A stretch of 46,685 nucleotides of DNA from JAGPUQ01 sp947084925 (GCA_947084925.1 CAMTUJ010000028.1:1-46685); one strand, 5' to 3'. Positions 8,021-16,883 are shown, counted from the first letter of the stretch. Translations and numbers: made by a program. Notes: a model not told the origin generated them from the letters alone.

Positions 8021-8803
8021 ATGGCACGTTTGTGGAGTCAGATCGCGGTGGTGACGGGCGCGGGACGCGGCATCGGCAGGGCCATCGCCCGGCGCTTCGC
8101 CGCCGAGGGCGCTTATGTCGTGGTGGTCGATATCGATGTTGCGACGGCGGACGAAGTGGTCGCGGAGATTCGCGCCGATGACGGCGAAGCCGAGGCCATG
8201 GTGGTCGACATGGGCGATACCGATGCGGTAGCCGGGATGATTCAGCGCGTGGCGGAGACCCATGACGCACTGGATATCCTGGTGAACAATGCGGCCGTTA
8301 CCCGCAATATCGATTTTTTCTCGGTGCGCCCCGAGGATTGGGATGCGATCCACCGCGTCAACGCGCGCGGCCTGTTTTTCTGCATGCAGGCGGCGGCGGG
8401 CGCCATGCGCGAGCGCGGCGGTGGGCGCATCGTCAACATCGCCTCCATCGCCGGCAAGGGCTATTCCGGCACTTCGAACATCGCCTACGCCGGCTCCAAG
8501 GGCGCGGTGATCGCGATGACCCGGATCGCCGCCCACGCGCTGGGTCGGCACAACATCAATGTCAATGCGATTTGTCCCGGTGTGACCCGCACCGATCTTT
8601 ATTATCAGGTGGTCCGTGAACGCGCCGAGGCGGCCGGGCGTCTGGAAACGGAAGTGATGACGGCCTTCGATGGCAACATTCCCATCGGACGCTCCAACGA
8701 GCCCGACGATATCGCCGATCTGGCGGTGTTTCTCGGCTCCGACGAAGCGCGCAATGTCACCGGCCAGTCGTGGAATGTGGATGGCGGCCTGATGTGGGAT
8801 TGA
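8021..8803 (+). CDS. Short-chain dehydrogenase/reductase (SDR)
   Basis: Classical SDR of 260 residues with TGAGRGIG (12-19), Asp37 after the second strand (VVDIDV, NAD-type), NNAA in place of NNAG near 89, and the catalytic Ser142, Tyr156 and Lys160 in YAGSK. The C-terminus WNVDGGLMWD fits the family. The ATG follows GGGAG. It resembles 3-oxoacyl reductase or glucose-dehydrogenase-like SDRs, but the substrate cannot be told. It is transcribed away from the SDR at 7099-7848 and toward the CMD-domain gene. Confidence 0.88.
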   Translation: MARLWSQIAVVTGAGRGIGRAIARRFAAEGAYVVVVDIDVATADEVVAEIRADDGEAEAMVVDMGDTDAVAGMIQRVAETHDALDILVNNAAVTRNIDFFSVRPEDWDAIHRVNARGLFFCMQAAAGAMRERGGGRIVNIASIAGKGYSGTSNIAYAGSKGAVIAMTRIAAHALGRHNINVNAICPGVTRTDLYYQVVRERAEAAGRLETEVMTAFDGNIPIGRSNEPDDIADLAVFLGSDEARNVTGQSWNVDGGLMWD

Positions 8804-8844
8804 TCCGCTGCATGGATGCTGGTAATCGATAATCAAATTACTAC

Positions 8845-8869
8845 ATAAAACAACATCAGATAAAACAAC
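8845..8869. repeat. Two 10-bp direct repeats in an AT-rich leader
   Basis: ATAAAACAAC occurs at 8845-8854 and 8860-8869, a 15-base period, within a conspicuously AT-rich stretch (about 8820-8872) in otherwise GC-rich DNA. It lies just before the exported CMD-domain gene and may be its promoter or regulator site. Confidence 0.4.
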
Positions 8870-8880
8870 AAGACGGGGAA

Positions 8881-9843
8881 ATGGCAATGGAACCTGTGAA
8901 TGCTCATCCAGGCAAAATTAACTCGCTCACGGGGGCTCGCTACGGCATTACCTTGGCCGGATTGGCAACAGGGATTCTGGTCACCGCGACACTTGCATTG
9001 CCGGGAGTGGTCGTCGCGGCCTCCGAGCCCGGAGCCTCGAGTCTGACGGCAAAAGATCAAACGGTGCGCCGGGAGCAGGGGTTGCGCTCGCTCGGCGCCC
9101 TGACCGCCATCTCGGCCACGGAAGCGGCCGAGATGGCGACGAAGCTGGAACGCGAGAATGGTGCGCTGGGCACTTTCGCTGTGGACTTCGTCATGGGCGA
9201 AATCTGGAGTCGCGAGCAGCTGGGCCGGCGCGATCGCAATCTGGTGGTGCTGGCGATTCTGGGCGCCATCCACCAGACGAATCAGCTTGCCTATTACGTT
9301 CCCGGCGGCATCAGAAACGGGCTGACGGCAGAGGAAATCAGGGAAATTTTCGTGCATCTGAGCGGTTACGCAGGGTTCCCGCGCGCCCTTGACGCCATGG
9401 CGGAAACCAATCGCTTGCTTGAGAAAATGGGGCAACCACCGCCCGCTGGTCCGGCGGAACGGTTGACCGGCGAGCAGCGGCGCGCCCGCTCCATCGAGGT
9501 GATGACGCGTCTGTCCGGCAAGGAGTCTGCGGATGCGGGCCAGCTTCTTGAGGGTATTGCAGGCAAACTGGGCCCATTGGCCGATGCCGGCGTCGACTTC
9601 GCGTTCGGCGAAATCTGGGCACGACCGCAACTGTCTCGGCGCGACCGCAGCCTGGTGGTGGTATCGGTACTGGCAGCGCTGGGGCGCAGCGACGAACTGG
9701 ATATCCATGTGCCGGCCGCTTTGCGCCACGGCGTGACCAAAACCGAACTGGAGGAAATCATGCTCACGGTGTTTGCCTATGCCGGCGCGCCCCTGGCGGT
9801 AGAAGGTATCCGCAAGGTGATCGAACACACAGCCAACCCCTGA
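8881..9843 (+). CDS. Exported protein with two carboxymuconolactone decarboxylase-like domains
   Basis: A 320-residue protein with a hydrophobic N-terminal segment (about residues 22-46, GITLAGLATGILV then PGVVVAAS) that looks like a signal peptide or anchor. Two CMD-type domains follow, at about 80-180 and 215-315, each with a similar block: FVMGEIWSREQLGRRDRNLVVLAIL and FAFGEIWARPQLSRRDRSLVVVSVL (quoted in part). No cysteine is present, so AhpD-type CxxC peroxidase chemistry is excluded. Cytoplasmic gamma-carboxymuconolactone decarboxylases lack signal peptides, so the substrate here is open. Start has GGGGA; a second ATG lies two codons on. Confidence 0.75.
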   Translation: MAMEPVNAHPGKINSLTGARYGITLAGLATGILVTATLALPGVVVAASEPGASSLTAKDQTVRREQGLRSLGALTAISATEAAEMATKLERENGALGTFAVDFVMGEIWSREQLGRRDRNLVVLAILGAIHQTNQLAYYVPGGIRNGLTAEEIREIFVHLSGYAGFPRALDAMAETNRLLEKMGQPPPAGPAERLTGEQRRARSIEVMTRLSGKESADAGQLLEGIAGKLGPLADAGVDFAFGEIWARPQLSRRDRSLVVVSVLAALGRSDELDIHVPAALRHGVTKTELEEIMLTVFAYAGAPLAVEGIRKVIEHTANP

Positions 9844-9910
9844 GCGTTGCGGGCTGTGCGGGGCCAGTCGCCTTGCGGCTGGCAAAACCAAATCTGCTGG
9901 AGAAAAGACG

Positions 9911-10231
9911 ATGAAAAAAGACGCGCTGATCGATCAAGGCCAGTTGGCGGGCAAGCTGGAGGAGCTCAATGCCTCGGCGCTCGAACCCTGGGTCATCACC
10001 GACGGCAAACTGCACCGGCGCTACAAGTTTCCAAGTTTCAGCGCTGCATTCGGGTTCATGGCCCAGACCGCGCTGGTGTGTGAAGTGATGAGCCACCATC
10101 CGAAGTGGACCAACGTCTGGAATGTGGTGGAAATCGATCTTCTGACCCACCGCTCGAAAGGCATTACCACACTGGATTTTGAAATGGCGACCGCGATGGA
10201 GAAAATCGCCGCCGTCTATCTGCAAAGCTGA
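9911..10231 (+). CDS. 4a-hydroxytetrahydrobiopterin dehydratase (PCD/DCoH family)
   Basis: A 106-residue pterin-4a-carbinolamine dehydratase. These enzymes regenerate the pterin cofactor of aromatic amino-acid hydroxylases. The three active-site histidines are present: His62 and His63 in SHHPKWTNVWN and His80 in LLTHRSKGIT. A GGAG site precedes the ATG. No phenylalanine hydroxylase (phhA) gene is nearby, so the partner is elsewhere or the protein has a moonlighting role. It follows the CMD gene by 67 bases and may be cotranscribed. Confidence 0.85.
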   Translation: MKKDALIDQGQLAGKLEELNASALEPWVITDGKLHRRYKFPSFSAAFGFMAQTALVCEVMSHHPKWTNVWNVVEIDLLTHRSKGITTLDFEMATAMEKIAAVYLQS

Positions 10232-10289
10232 CGGCCACGGCAGCAGTTTCGACAACGGGCTCGAAGCAGGACGGCAGGCTTGGGGCGGG

Positions 10290-10904
10290 TCAGCGCGGCA
10301 TCAGGCCCTGGCAGAAAAGCTGGACCATGGCATCGGCGACCTCCCGGGTCGTCATTTCGCCTTCGGGGTGGTACCAGCGGGTCATCCAGTTGATGGCGCC
10401 GGACAGGGCGAATGCGCTGATTTTGCTGTTGCAGGGGCGCATGGAACCGTCGGCGATGCCGTCCTCGATCATCTGGCGCATGGCGGAATCGACGCGCACA
10501 TAGAGCGGCGCGATCTGTTCGAGGTATTTGGCTGACAGGGGTTCCGGACCGGGGTGCGCAAGACAGCGGCCGAATTCGTCGTCGAAGACGGCGATGAACA
10601 GGTGAATGAAGCGGGTCAGCTTCTCGATCCCGTTCAGGGGTGCCGCCAGAATGGCGTCGGTCCGGTCCAGCAGCTCCGTGATCGCTGTGTGGAGGCACTG
10701 GAAAAGGATGTCTTCCTTGTTTTCCACATAGTAATAGAGCGTCGGCTTGGTCACCTGCAGTTCGTCCGCGAGGTCGTTCAGCGATGTTTCCCGGAAACCT
10801 TTCTGGTTAAACAGACGACCCGCGGTGCGCAGAATGGCGGACCGTTTCAGCTCGTACTGCTCGTCCTTGCTCTGGATGCTTTTGCCCCAGCGAACTTTGC
10901 TCAT
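10290..10904 (-). CDS. TetR/AcrR-family transcriptional regulator
   Basis: A 204-residue repressor-type protein with an N-terminal helix-turn-helix (TSLNDLADELQVTKPTLYYY, about residues 41-60) and an all-helical ligand-binding C-terminus. The ATG at 10904 follows GGAGG by five bases; a GTG one codon earlier is less likely. It is divergent from the MaoC-MaoC-acyl-CoA dehydrogenase genes, the usual arrangement for a local regulator that senses an acyl-CoA or related ligand. The candidate operator is at 11116-11136. Confidence 0.88.
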   Translation of the reverse strand: MSKVRWGKSIQSKDEQYELKRSAILRTAGRLFNQKGFRETSLNDLADELQVTKPTLYYYVENKEDILFQCLHTAITELLDRTDAILAAPLNGIEKLTRFIHLFIAVFDDEFGRCLAHPGPEPLSAKYLEQIAPLYVRVDSAMRQMIEDGIADGSMRPCNSKISAFALSGAINWMTRWYHPEGEMTTREVADAMVQLFCQGLMPR

Positions 10905-11115
10905 CACAGCCTCCGCGCGGTCAACTTCGCGTAACCCTGCGGCCAGTGTAGATCATACCCATCGGTCAGGTGATGAAAGGTCAACGGGTTTACCAAAGAG
11001 TCAAGTCTTTCGACCGTCAGTACCTGGAGGGTTTCCAGGGCCAGGGATGAGGACGCTGCTCGCCAGTTACGGGGAGCGGGCATCCGGCGCTGCCTTGCAC
11101 GCTTGTGCCGGAATG

Positions 11116-11136
11116 CGGATATAAGGTATATATCCG
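11116..11136. promoter_or_regulatory. Candidate TetR operator/promoter palindrome
   Basis: CGGATATA and TATATCCG form a perfect 8-bp inverted repeat with a 5-base centre, 36 bases before the first MaoC gene and between it and the TetR gene. The AT-rich core could double as a -10 region. Binding by the neighbouring TetR protein is inference from position and symmetry. Confidence 0.45.
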
Positions 11137-11172
11137 GCCTTCGGGCGCCACAGACTGCTGGATTTTCAGGGT

Positions 11173-11625
11173 ATGACGAGCAAGTTTGTGGATATCCCCA
11201 TTCCGCCCCTGGTGGTCGAGGTCGAAAAGTGGCAGCTGTGCTTTTTCGCCAAGGCTGTCGGCGAGACCAATCCCGTCTATTTCGACGAGGCGGCGGCGAG
11301 GGCGGCCGGGCACCCATCCATTCTCGCTCCACCAACCTACGCGGTGACGCTCAGCCTGTGTGAAAGCGATCCCTACGCGCGCTATCGGGCGCTCGGGATC
11401 GATTGGTGCACCATGATGCACGCACAACAGCGCTTCGATTATTTCGCCCCCATCCACGCGGGCGACTGCATCCGGTTTCAAAGTCGGATCGTCGATTTCA
11501 TTCAGCGCCGCCAGGGCAAGCTCAAGTTTCTCATTGAAGAAACCGAAGCGTTCAACCAGCGGGAAGAGCTGACCACCCGCTTCCGCAAGACCATCGTGAT
11601 CCGCGACACCGGTGCCGCGGAATGA
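11173..11625 (+). CDS. MaoC-like hydratase, N-terminal (FAS1_DH) type
   Basis: A 150-residue single hot-dog protein of the MaoC_dehydrat_N class. The segment FFAKAVGETNPVYFDEAAARAAG and the later APPTYA and QRFDYFAPIHAGD blocks are typical. Such proteins often lack the catalytic Asp-His pair and act with a partner hot-dog subunit as an (R)-enoyl-CoA hydratase. The downstream gene overlaps by four bases and supplies a subunit with the catalytic motif, supporting a two-subunit enzyme. The ribosome-binding site is weak. Confidence 0.82.
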   Translation: MTSKFVDIPIPPLVVEVEKWQLCFFAKAVGETNPVYFDEAAARAAGHPSILAPPTYAVTLSLCESDPYARYRALGIDWCTMMHAQQRFDYFAPIHAGDCIRFQSRIVDFIQRRQGKLKFLIEETEAFNQREELTTRFRKTIVIRDTGAAE

Positions 11626-12062
11626 GCCCCTTTCCCGGCCCGGTGGCAGTGGGGGATCGTCTGCCCACGCTGGTCAAACCGCCACTCACGCGCACCACGC
11701 TGGCGTATTTTTGTGGCGCGTCCAACGATCACAATCCTTTGCATATCGATCCTGACGCAGCGCGGGCGGCGGGTATGGATGATGTTTTTGCCCACGGCAT
11801 GCTCAACATGGCCTATCTCGGACAGTTGATGACGGGGTGGGTGCCCCAGGCCTGTCTCCGCAGCTTCGAGGTAAAGTTCGGCGCCATCGTCAAACTTGGC
11901 GAGCAGTTGGTGTGTGACGGTGAAGTAACCGACGTACGGGTACAGGCCACCAGCCTTCGAGTGGCGGTTCGTCTGGTGGCCGCCAATCGGGCCGGCGAAG
12001 AAAAGCTGGTGGGCGAAGCGGTGGTTGAGCTGCCGTTATCCGGGACCCTTTCTGGACAATAA
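11622..12062 (+). CDS. MaoC-family enoyl-CoA hydratase/dehydratase
   Basis: A 146-residue hot-dog protein with the MaoC hydratase-2 active-site motif SNDHNPLHIDPDAARAAG (Asp and His) near residues 34-51, followed by the substrate-pocket stretch FAHGMLNMAYLG. Its ATGA start overlaps the stop of the preceding MaoC gene, so translation is probably coupled and the products may form a heterodimer. It likely hydrates an enoyl-CoA made by the acyl-CoA dehydrogenase encoded ten bases downstream. Confidence 0.85.
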   Translation: MSPFPGPVAVGDRLPTLVKPPLTRTTLAYFCGASNDHNPLHIDPDAARAAGMDDVFAHGMLNMAYLGQLMTGWVPQACLRSFEVKFGAIVKLGEQLVCDGEVTDVRVQATSLRVAVRLVAANRAGEEKLVGEAVVELPLSGTLSGQ

Positions 12063-12071
12063 CGAGATTCG

Positions 12072-13220
12072 ATGATGCAAGACTATCAATCGCCATGGAT
12101 GGATGAAGATCTGGCGATCTTTCGCGCCGCCGCGAGCAGGTTTATCGAAGCCGAGATGGTCCCCAACGAGGATCGCTGGCGCAAACAGCAGCACCTCGAT
12201 AAATCATTCTGGCGCCTGGCGGGCAAGCAGGGATTCCTGTGCACCGATATTCCCGAGCAGTACGGTGGTGGTGGCGGTGACTTTCGCCACGAGGCGGTAT
12301 TTTTCGAAGAGCAGTGGCGGCGCGGGCTGTCCGGAATGGGACAGGGGGTGCACAGCATCACGGCCCATTACATCCTCAATCACGGCACCGAGGCGCAAAA
12401 GCAGCGCTGGCTGCCGCAAATGGCGAGCGGCAATCTGATCGGTGCCATCGCCATGACGGAGCCGGGTACCGGCTCCGACCTCAAGGCGATCAAGACCCGC
12501 GCGACACGTGAGGGCGATGAGTATGTCATCAACGGTTCCAAGCTGTTCATCACCAATGGCTACCTGTGTGAACTGCTGGCGCTGGTGGTGCGCACCGACG
12601 CGGCGGGTGGTGCCCGCGGTCTCTCCATTGTGATGCTGGAGACCAGGGATCTGCCCGGATTCAAGGTCGGACGCATCCTCGACAAGATGGGGCAGAAGTC
12701 CCAGGACACCTGCGAGCTGTTCTTCGATAGCGTGCGGGTGCCCGTCGCCAATCTGCTCGGTGGCGAGGAAGGTCGTGGATTCGCGCAACTGATGTCGGAT
12801 CTGCCCTATGAGCGGACCCAGGTCGGGGTGCAGTCGGTCGCCATGATGGAAGGCGCGCTGGCGGAAACGGTCGCCTACGTGAAGGGGCGCGCGGCATTCG
12901 GGGCGTCCCTGTTCGATCTGCAAAACACCCGGTTCCGCCTCGCCGAGGCGCAGGCCACCGCCCATGTGGCGCGGGTCTTCCTGGACCACTGCATTCTCAA
13001 CGTGGCGGCCGGGAAACTCGACAGCGCCAGCGCGGCGATGTGCAAGTACTGGACGTCCGAGCGCCTCCAGCAGGTGCTGGATACCTGTCTGCAGATGCAT
13101 GGCGGGTACGGTTATATGGACGAATACCTGATCTGCCGCATGTACGCCGACGCCCGGGTGGCCAGGATCTACGCGGGAACCAGTGAAATCATGCTGGAGG
13201 TAATAGCTCGCGGTCTTTGA
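12072..13220 (+). CDS. Acyl-CoA dehydrogenase
   Basis: FAD-dependent dehydrogenase of 382 residues that introduces an alpha,beta double bond into an acyl-CoA and passes electrons to ETF. Signatures are AMTEPGTGSDL (about 132-142) and the C-terminal RIYAGTSEIMLEVIARGL. The position that holds the catalytic Glu in medium-chain enzymes (YEGT) is Ala here (YAGT). A Glu at about 247 in DLPYERTQVG matches the alternative base position used by long-chain and isovaleryl-CoA enzymes, so it is probably active. Start could be either of two adjacent ATGs (12072 or 12075). Confidence 0.92.
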   Translation: MMQDYQSPWMDEDLAIFRAAASRFIEAEMVPNEDRWRKQQHLDKSFWRLAGKQGFLCTDIPEQYGGGGGDFRHEAVFFEEQWRRGLSGMGQGVHSITAHYILNHGTEAQKQRWLPQMASGNLIGAIAMTEPGTGSDLKAIKTRATREGDEYVINGSKLFITNGYLCELLALVVRTDAAGGARGLSIVMLETRDLPGFKVGRILDKMGQKSQDTCELFFDSVRVPVANLLGGEEGRGFAQLMSDLPYERTQVGVQSVAMMEGALAETVAYVKGRAAFGASLFDLQNTRFRLAEAQATAHVARVFLDHCILNVAAGKLDSASAAMCKYWTSERLQQVLDTCLQMHGGYGYMDEYLICRMYADARVARIYAGTSEIMLEVIARGL

Positions 13221-13402
13221 TCCGGACGCGCCGGCCCGTTGTGGGACTCGCGTACTCTATTATGTAAGTGACGCCAGTCTCACACCGTTCGGGGGCAGTT
13301 TCACGCCACTGGGTTGATTCACCCTAACCCCCCGCGCGGCCGCTACCTATACTTTCGTCTGAGGTGAGATGATTTCTCGCGAACAGGCATAACGGACAGC
13401 CT

Positions 13403-15655
13403 ATGACATCGGCAGCGCCAGAATCTCCACGAAGCGCGATGACGCAGCAACTGCTCATCACGTTTTTTTTCGTGCTGGTCGGCATCGCCGTGATTTTTGG
13501 TCTGGATCTGGGGGCGTCGGATCGGCTTGCCGGTGGTGTCGCCACTCTGGCGATTTGGTGCGCGGCGCTGCTGATGCACAGATATCTCCTCAAGCAGCGC
13601 GCGTTGGCGGGCGAGCGGGCGGTTGGCGTCCTGTCGCTCATCGGACGTTACCAGGCGCTGACGGTTTGGCAGGTAGACGGCCATGGGCAGGTGAACGCTG
13701 TCTATGCCTGTGAAACCGCTGATGGCGGGATCTCCCGGGCCCTGCTGCTGGGTCGTGACATTGGCTCGCTCATTGTGCGGAATCCGGCTCTCGCCGCGCT
13801 GGTGCAGCGTGCGCGCAGCGGACTCCCGAGCGTCGGTGAAGCCGAAATCAATGGCGTTCTATACCGTCATCGAATGACTCCCCAAGCCCAGGAGGGAGAG
13901 CATTTTGGATTTACCTGCATTTCCGAGGATCTTTCGCAGGTCCGTGGGGAAGCGGAGACTGCACGACTGTGGAATGCGCTCCTGGAACACACAAGCGATG
14001 CGGTAGTGGTGCTGGATCGTCACCGGGTTGTCGTCGCGACGAACATGGCATTCACCACAATCACCGGATATGGTCAGGAGGACGCGATAGGGCAGCGCGA
14101 CAATTTGCTGCTGTCGAAACCGCCGGGCGAAAACTACTACCAGCGCGTTTTCGATGAATTGCAGAATCAGGATTCCTGGCATGGCGAGACCATGCTGCGG
14201 CACCGGTCGGGTCATCTGTGCGACGTTCGGTTGGTTGTCTGCAAAGTGAAGGACAGCGCTGGACAGACGGCTAACTATATCGTCACTTTCGCCGACTTGA
14301 GCCAGACCAAGAAGATACATGACGAACTGCGCCATCTGGCAACGCATGACAATCTGACGGATCTGCCCAATCGTCGTCTGTTCCTCGACCGTCTCGATCA
14401 AGGTCTCCGTCGCGCGCGTCGCGAGCAACGGCAGCTGACGATATTTTTTATTGATCTCGATGACTTCAAAGGCATCAATGATGACTTTGGGCATCATGTG
14501 GGCGATGAAATTCTGCGTCAGGCGGGCAGCCGATTGCTCGGCGCCGTGCGTGACAGCGATACGGTTGCGCGGCTTGCCGGCGATGAGTTTACGGTGATTG
14601 CCGACAGCCCCCACGAGGAAGCCGCGGCCATTCAGAGCAAGATCGCCGCTTGTTTCGCTGACCCGTTTGACGTCGGCGACCGCATGATCAAAGTGCTCGC
14701 CAGCGTTGGCGCCGCCACTTACCCTGACGACGGAGAAGATATCGAAAGCCTGATGCAATGTGCCGACCAGTCGATGTACGAGGCCAAAGCGCGGCGCAAA
14801 GGTGGCACAGCGGCGACCCCCAATAAATTTCAGCCCTACAGCGAAGGACTTTATTTTCCATCCGAATTGCGCCTGGCGATCCGGCGCGACCAGCTCAAGC
14901 TTGTCTATCAGCCCCAAATCGACCTCCACAATGGCGGCTTGATGGGCGTGGAGGCGCTGTTGCGCTGGGATCACCATTGCCGGGGCAGTATCAATCCCGC
15001 GGATTTCATCGGTCTTGCGGAAGATGCCGGTATTACCGATACCATCGGAGCCTGGACGCTCGAACAGGTTGCCAAACAGCTCAAGGCGTGGCGACGCTGG
15101 CGGATGCCGATCCAACAGGTGGCGATAAATATCGCTATTTCACAGATCAAGGATCCCCGTTATCCCCAAACCGTGGTTGATGTCATGGCCAGGCACGGGA
15201 TTCCGGTGGATGCGATCATGCTCGAGGTCGACGAGGAGATTTATTTGCGCAGTCCGGGTCTTTGCCGGATATTTTTCGACCGGGCGCGACAACTGGGACT
15301 GCGGCTTTGCATCGACCAATTTGGCGTTCATGCCGGTGAATACGCCTATATCGGCAATATTCCCGTCGATGCGGTGAAAATCAATCAGCGGCTGCTGTCG
15401 AACCAGATAGCCGCACGCAATGACCCGAGATTCATTCCAGCGTTGGTCGCGCTCTGCAAGGTTGCCGGCAAGGCGGTAATCGCCGTGGGCGTGGAAAGCA
15501 GCGCGGCGGAGTCCGAGTTGATCCTCGCGGGCTGCCAACTGGCGCAAGGATTCCTGTATTCCCGTCCCCTGAGCGCGGAATCAATGCGAACTTTCCGCAT
15601 TGAGCCGGCCCAGCCCAATGCGCATGGCAGGCGCGAAATTACCGGCATCGCCTGA
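13403..15655 (+). CDS. Membrane PAS-GGDEF-EAL protein (cyclic-di-GMP signalling)
   Basis: A 750-residue protein with two N-terminal membrane helices (about 15-60), a sensory stretch with a PAS domain (about 185-300), a GGDEF domain with the active-type variant AGDEF (about 392-396), and an EAL domain. In the EAL part Glu517 of EALLRW is kept, but the DDFG metal site reads DQFG (638-641) and the following loop is unlike the normal TGYSSL. AEGVE is AVGVE. The phosphodiesterase site is therefore probably degenerate, leaving a cyclase or c-di-GMP receptor role. A start at 13439 is possible. Confidence 0.88.
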   Translation: MTSAAPESPRSAMTQQLLITFFFVLVGIAVIFGLDLGASDRLAGGVATLAIWCAALLMHRYLLKQRALAGERAVGVLSLIGRYQALTVWQVDGHGQVNAVYACETADGGISRALLLGRDIGSLIVRNPALAALVQRARSGLPSVGEAEINGVLYRHRMTPQAQEGEHFGFTCISEDLSQVRGEAETARLWNALLEHTSDAVVVLDRHRVVVATNMAFTTITGYGQEDAIGQRDNLLLSKPPGENYYQRVFDELQNQDSWHGETMLRHRSGHLCDVRLVVCKVKDSAGQTANYIVTFADLSQTKKIHDELRHLATHDNLTDLPNRRLFLDRLDQGLRRARREQRQLTIFFIDLDDFKGINDDFGHHVGDEILRQAGSRLLGAVRDSDTVARLAGDEFTVIADSPHEEAAAIQSKIAACFADPFDVGDRMIKVLASVGAATYPDDGEDIESLMQCADQSMYEAKARRKGGTAATPNKFQPYSEGLYFPSELRLAIRRDQLKLVYQPQIDLHNGGLMGVEALLRWDHHCRGSINPADFIGLAEDAGITDTIGAWTLEQVAKQLKAWRRWRMPIQQVAINIAISQIKDPRYPQTVVDVMARHGIPVDAIMLEVDEEIYLRSPGLCRIFFDRARQLGLRLCIDQFGVHAGEYAYIGNIPVDAVKINQRLLSNQIAARNDPRFIPALVALCKVAGKAVIAVGVESSAAESELILAGCQLAQGFLYSRPLSAESMRTFRIEPAQPNAHGRREITGIA

Positions 15656-15756
15656 AGATCATGCATTCTGTTGAGCCAACGCCTGATCTGGGTTGTTGGC
15701 TGTTTGGGGTTGGCTGAGCCCGTGGCAACTTGTCGAAAAGCCGCCAGAGGCCCTGC

Positions 15757-16290
15757 CTACAACGGATTGTGCCGCGCGAATTCGAGCGTGATCTGCCCGC
15801 ACCAGGCCCGGATTCGGGCTTCCGAGCGTTCGAATTCGCTGGCTTCGTCCAGCGCCAGCCCCAGAAAGTGTTGGCCGTCGGGAGTCAGCCCCATCGAGTG
15901 GGTAAACCGGTATCCCTGGGCGGGCCACAACCCGATAGTGGTCGCGCCGAGTTGGGTTATCCGGGTCCAGAGATAACCCAGCGCATCCTGAAACCACTCC
16001 GGATAGCCGTCCTGGTCGCCCAGCCCGTACAGCGCAACCACTTTGTCTGACCAATCCACTTCCGTCAGGTCCGGCCACACCCGCTCCCAGTCCTCCTGCA
16101 ACTCGCCATAGTCCCAGGTGGGGATGCCCAGAATCAGGAACTGATACTGGTTGGCGGTGCGCAGGGCGGTGTGGGCGATGTCGTGGATCTCGACGCGAAA
16201 CCCGGGGAGGGCAGCGGCGATTTGCTCGGCCGCCATCTGGGTATAGCAGGTCGAGGAGCCGAAGAAGAGTCCTATCGCCGGGGCCGACAT
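15757..16290 (-). CDS. Flavodoxin
   Basis: FMN-binding electron carrier of 177 residues, the length of long-chain flavodoxins. The N-terminal phosphate loop reads FGSSTCYTQ, with Cys where Gly is common. PTWDYGELQEDW and the flavin-edge stretch YGLGDQDGYPEWF are typical of the FldB/long-chain group. The ATG at 16290 lies one base after the stop of the upstream trmL gene, so the two are translationally coupled. A GTG at 16302 is an alternative start. Confidence 0.88.
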   Translation of the reverse strand: MSAPAIGLFFGSSTCYTQMAAEQIAAALPGFRVEIHDIAHTALRTANQYQFLILGIPTWDYGELQEDWERVWPDLTEVDWSDKVVALYGLGDQDGYPEWFQDALGYLWTRITQLGATTIGLWPAQGYRFTHSMGLTPDGQHFLGLALDEASEFERSEARIRAWCGQITLEFARHNPL

Positions 16291-16291
16291 C

Positions 16292-16756
16292 TCAGCGGGC
16301 ACCCGCGAAGCCCAGTTGGCGCCAGGCTTCGTAGCTCGCCACCGCCACCGCGTTGGCGAGATTCATGCTGCGGCTGTGCGGACGCATCGGAATGCGCAGG
16401 CGGTGCTCGGGAGCAACCGCCGCCAGTACCTGTTGGCTCAGTCCGCGGGTTTCGGCGCCAAACAACAGGCAGTCGCCGCTCTGGTAGTCAATCTCGGTGT
16501 GGTGTCGCCCGGCGTGGGTTGAAAAGGCCAGCAGACGACCGGCACCGAGCGCATTCCGGCAACTCGCCCAGTCGGCGTGGACCCGCAGGGGCTGCCACTC
16601 GTGGTAGTCGAGGCCCGCCCGCCGCATGCGTTTGTCATCCAGCGTGAAAGCCAGCGGCTCGACCAGGTGCAGGGCAAACCCGGTGTTGGCACAGAGGCGG
16701 ATGATATTTCCGGTGTTCGGCGGAATTTCCGGCTCGATCAGGACAATATTCAGCAT
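16292..16756 (-). CDS. trmL: tRNA (cytidine/uridine-34 2'-O)-methyltransferase
   Basis: A minimal SPOUT methyltransferase of 154 residues that 2'-O-methylates the wobble base of certain tRNA-Leu species using SAM. The family motifs are all present: EPEIPPNTGNIIRLCANTG at the N-terminus, FGAETRGLS in the middle and IPMRPHSRSMNLANAVAVASYE in the knot region. The ATG at 16756 gives the normal MLNIVLIEPEIP start. It is divergent from smc with a 127-base gap. Confidence 0.93.
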   Translation of the reverse strand: MLNIVLIEPEIPPNTGNIIRLCANTGFALHLVEPLAFTLDDKRMRRAGLDYHEWQPLRVHADWASCRNALGAGRLLAFSTHAGRHHTEIDYQSGDCLLFGAETRGLSQQVLAAVAPEHRLRIPMRPHSRSMNLANAVAVASYEAWRQLGFAGAR

Positions 16757-16883
16757 GTTGCCGCTTGTGGGGAGATTCGCCGGGAGGCTGGGGGTAAAGC
16801 CTTGTCCGACGCGATACAGGGTGTAAAATCCTCGGCGCAACGCCCCGCCGGGGCTGGTGTGAACCCAGGGTCACCAATCCTCG

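Noticed and set aside
13314..13353. TTGATT and TATACT as a promoter for the GGDEF-EAL gene
   Set aside because: Spacing is 28 bases, far from the 16-18 needed.
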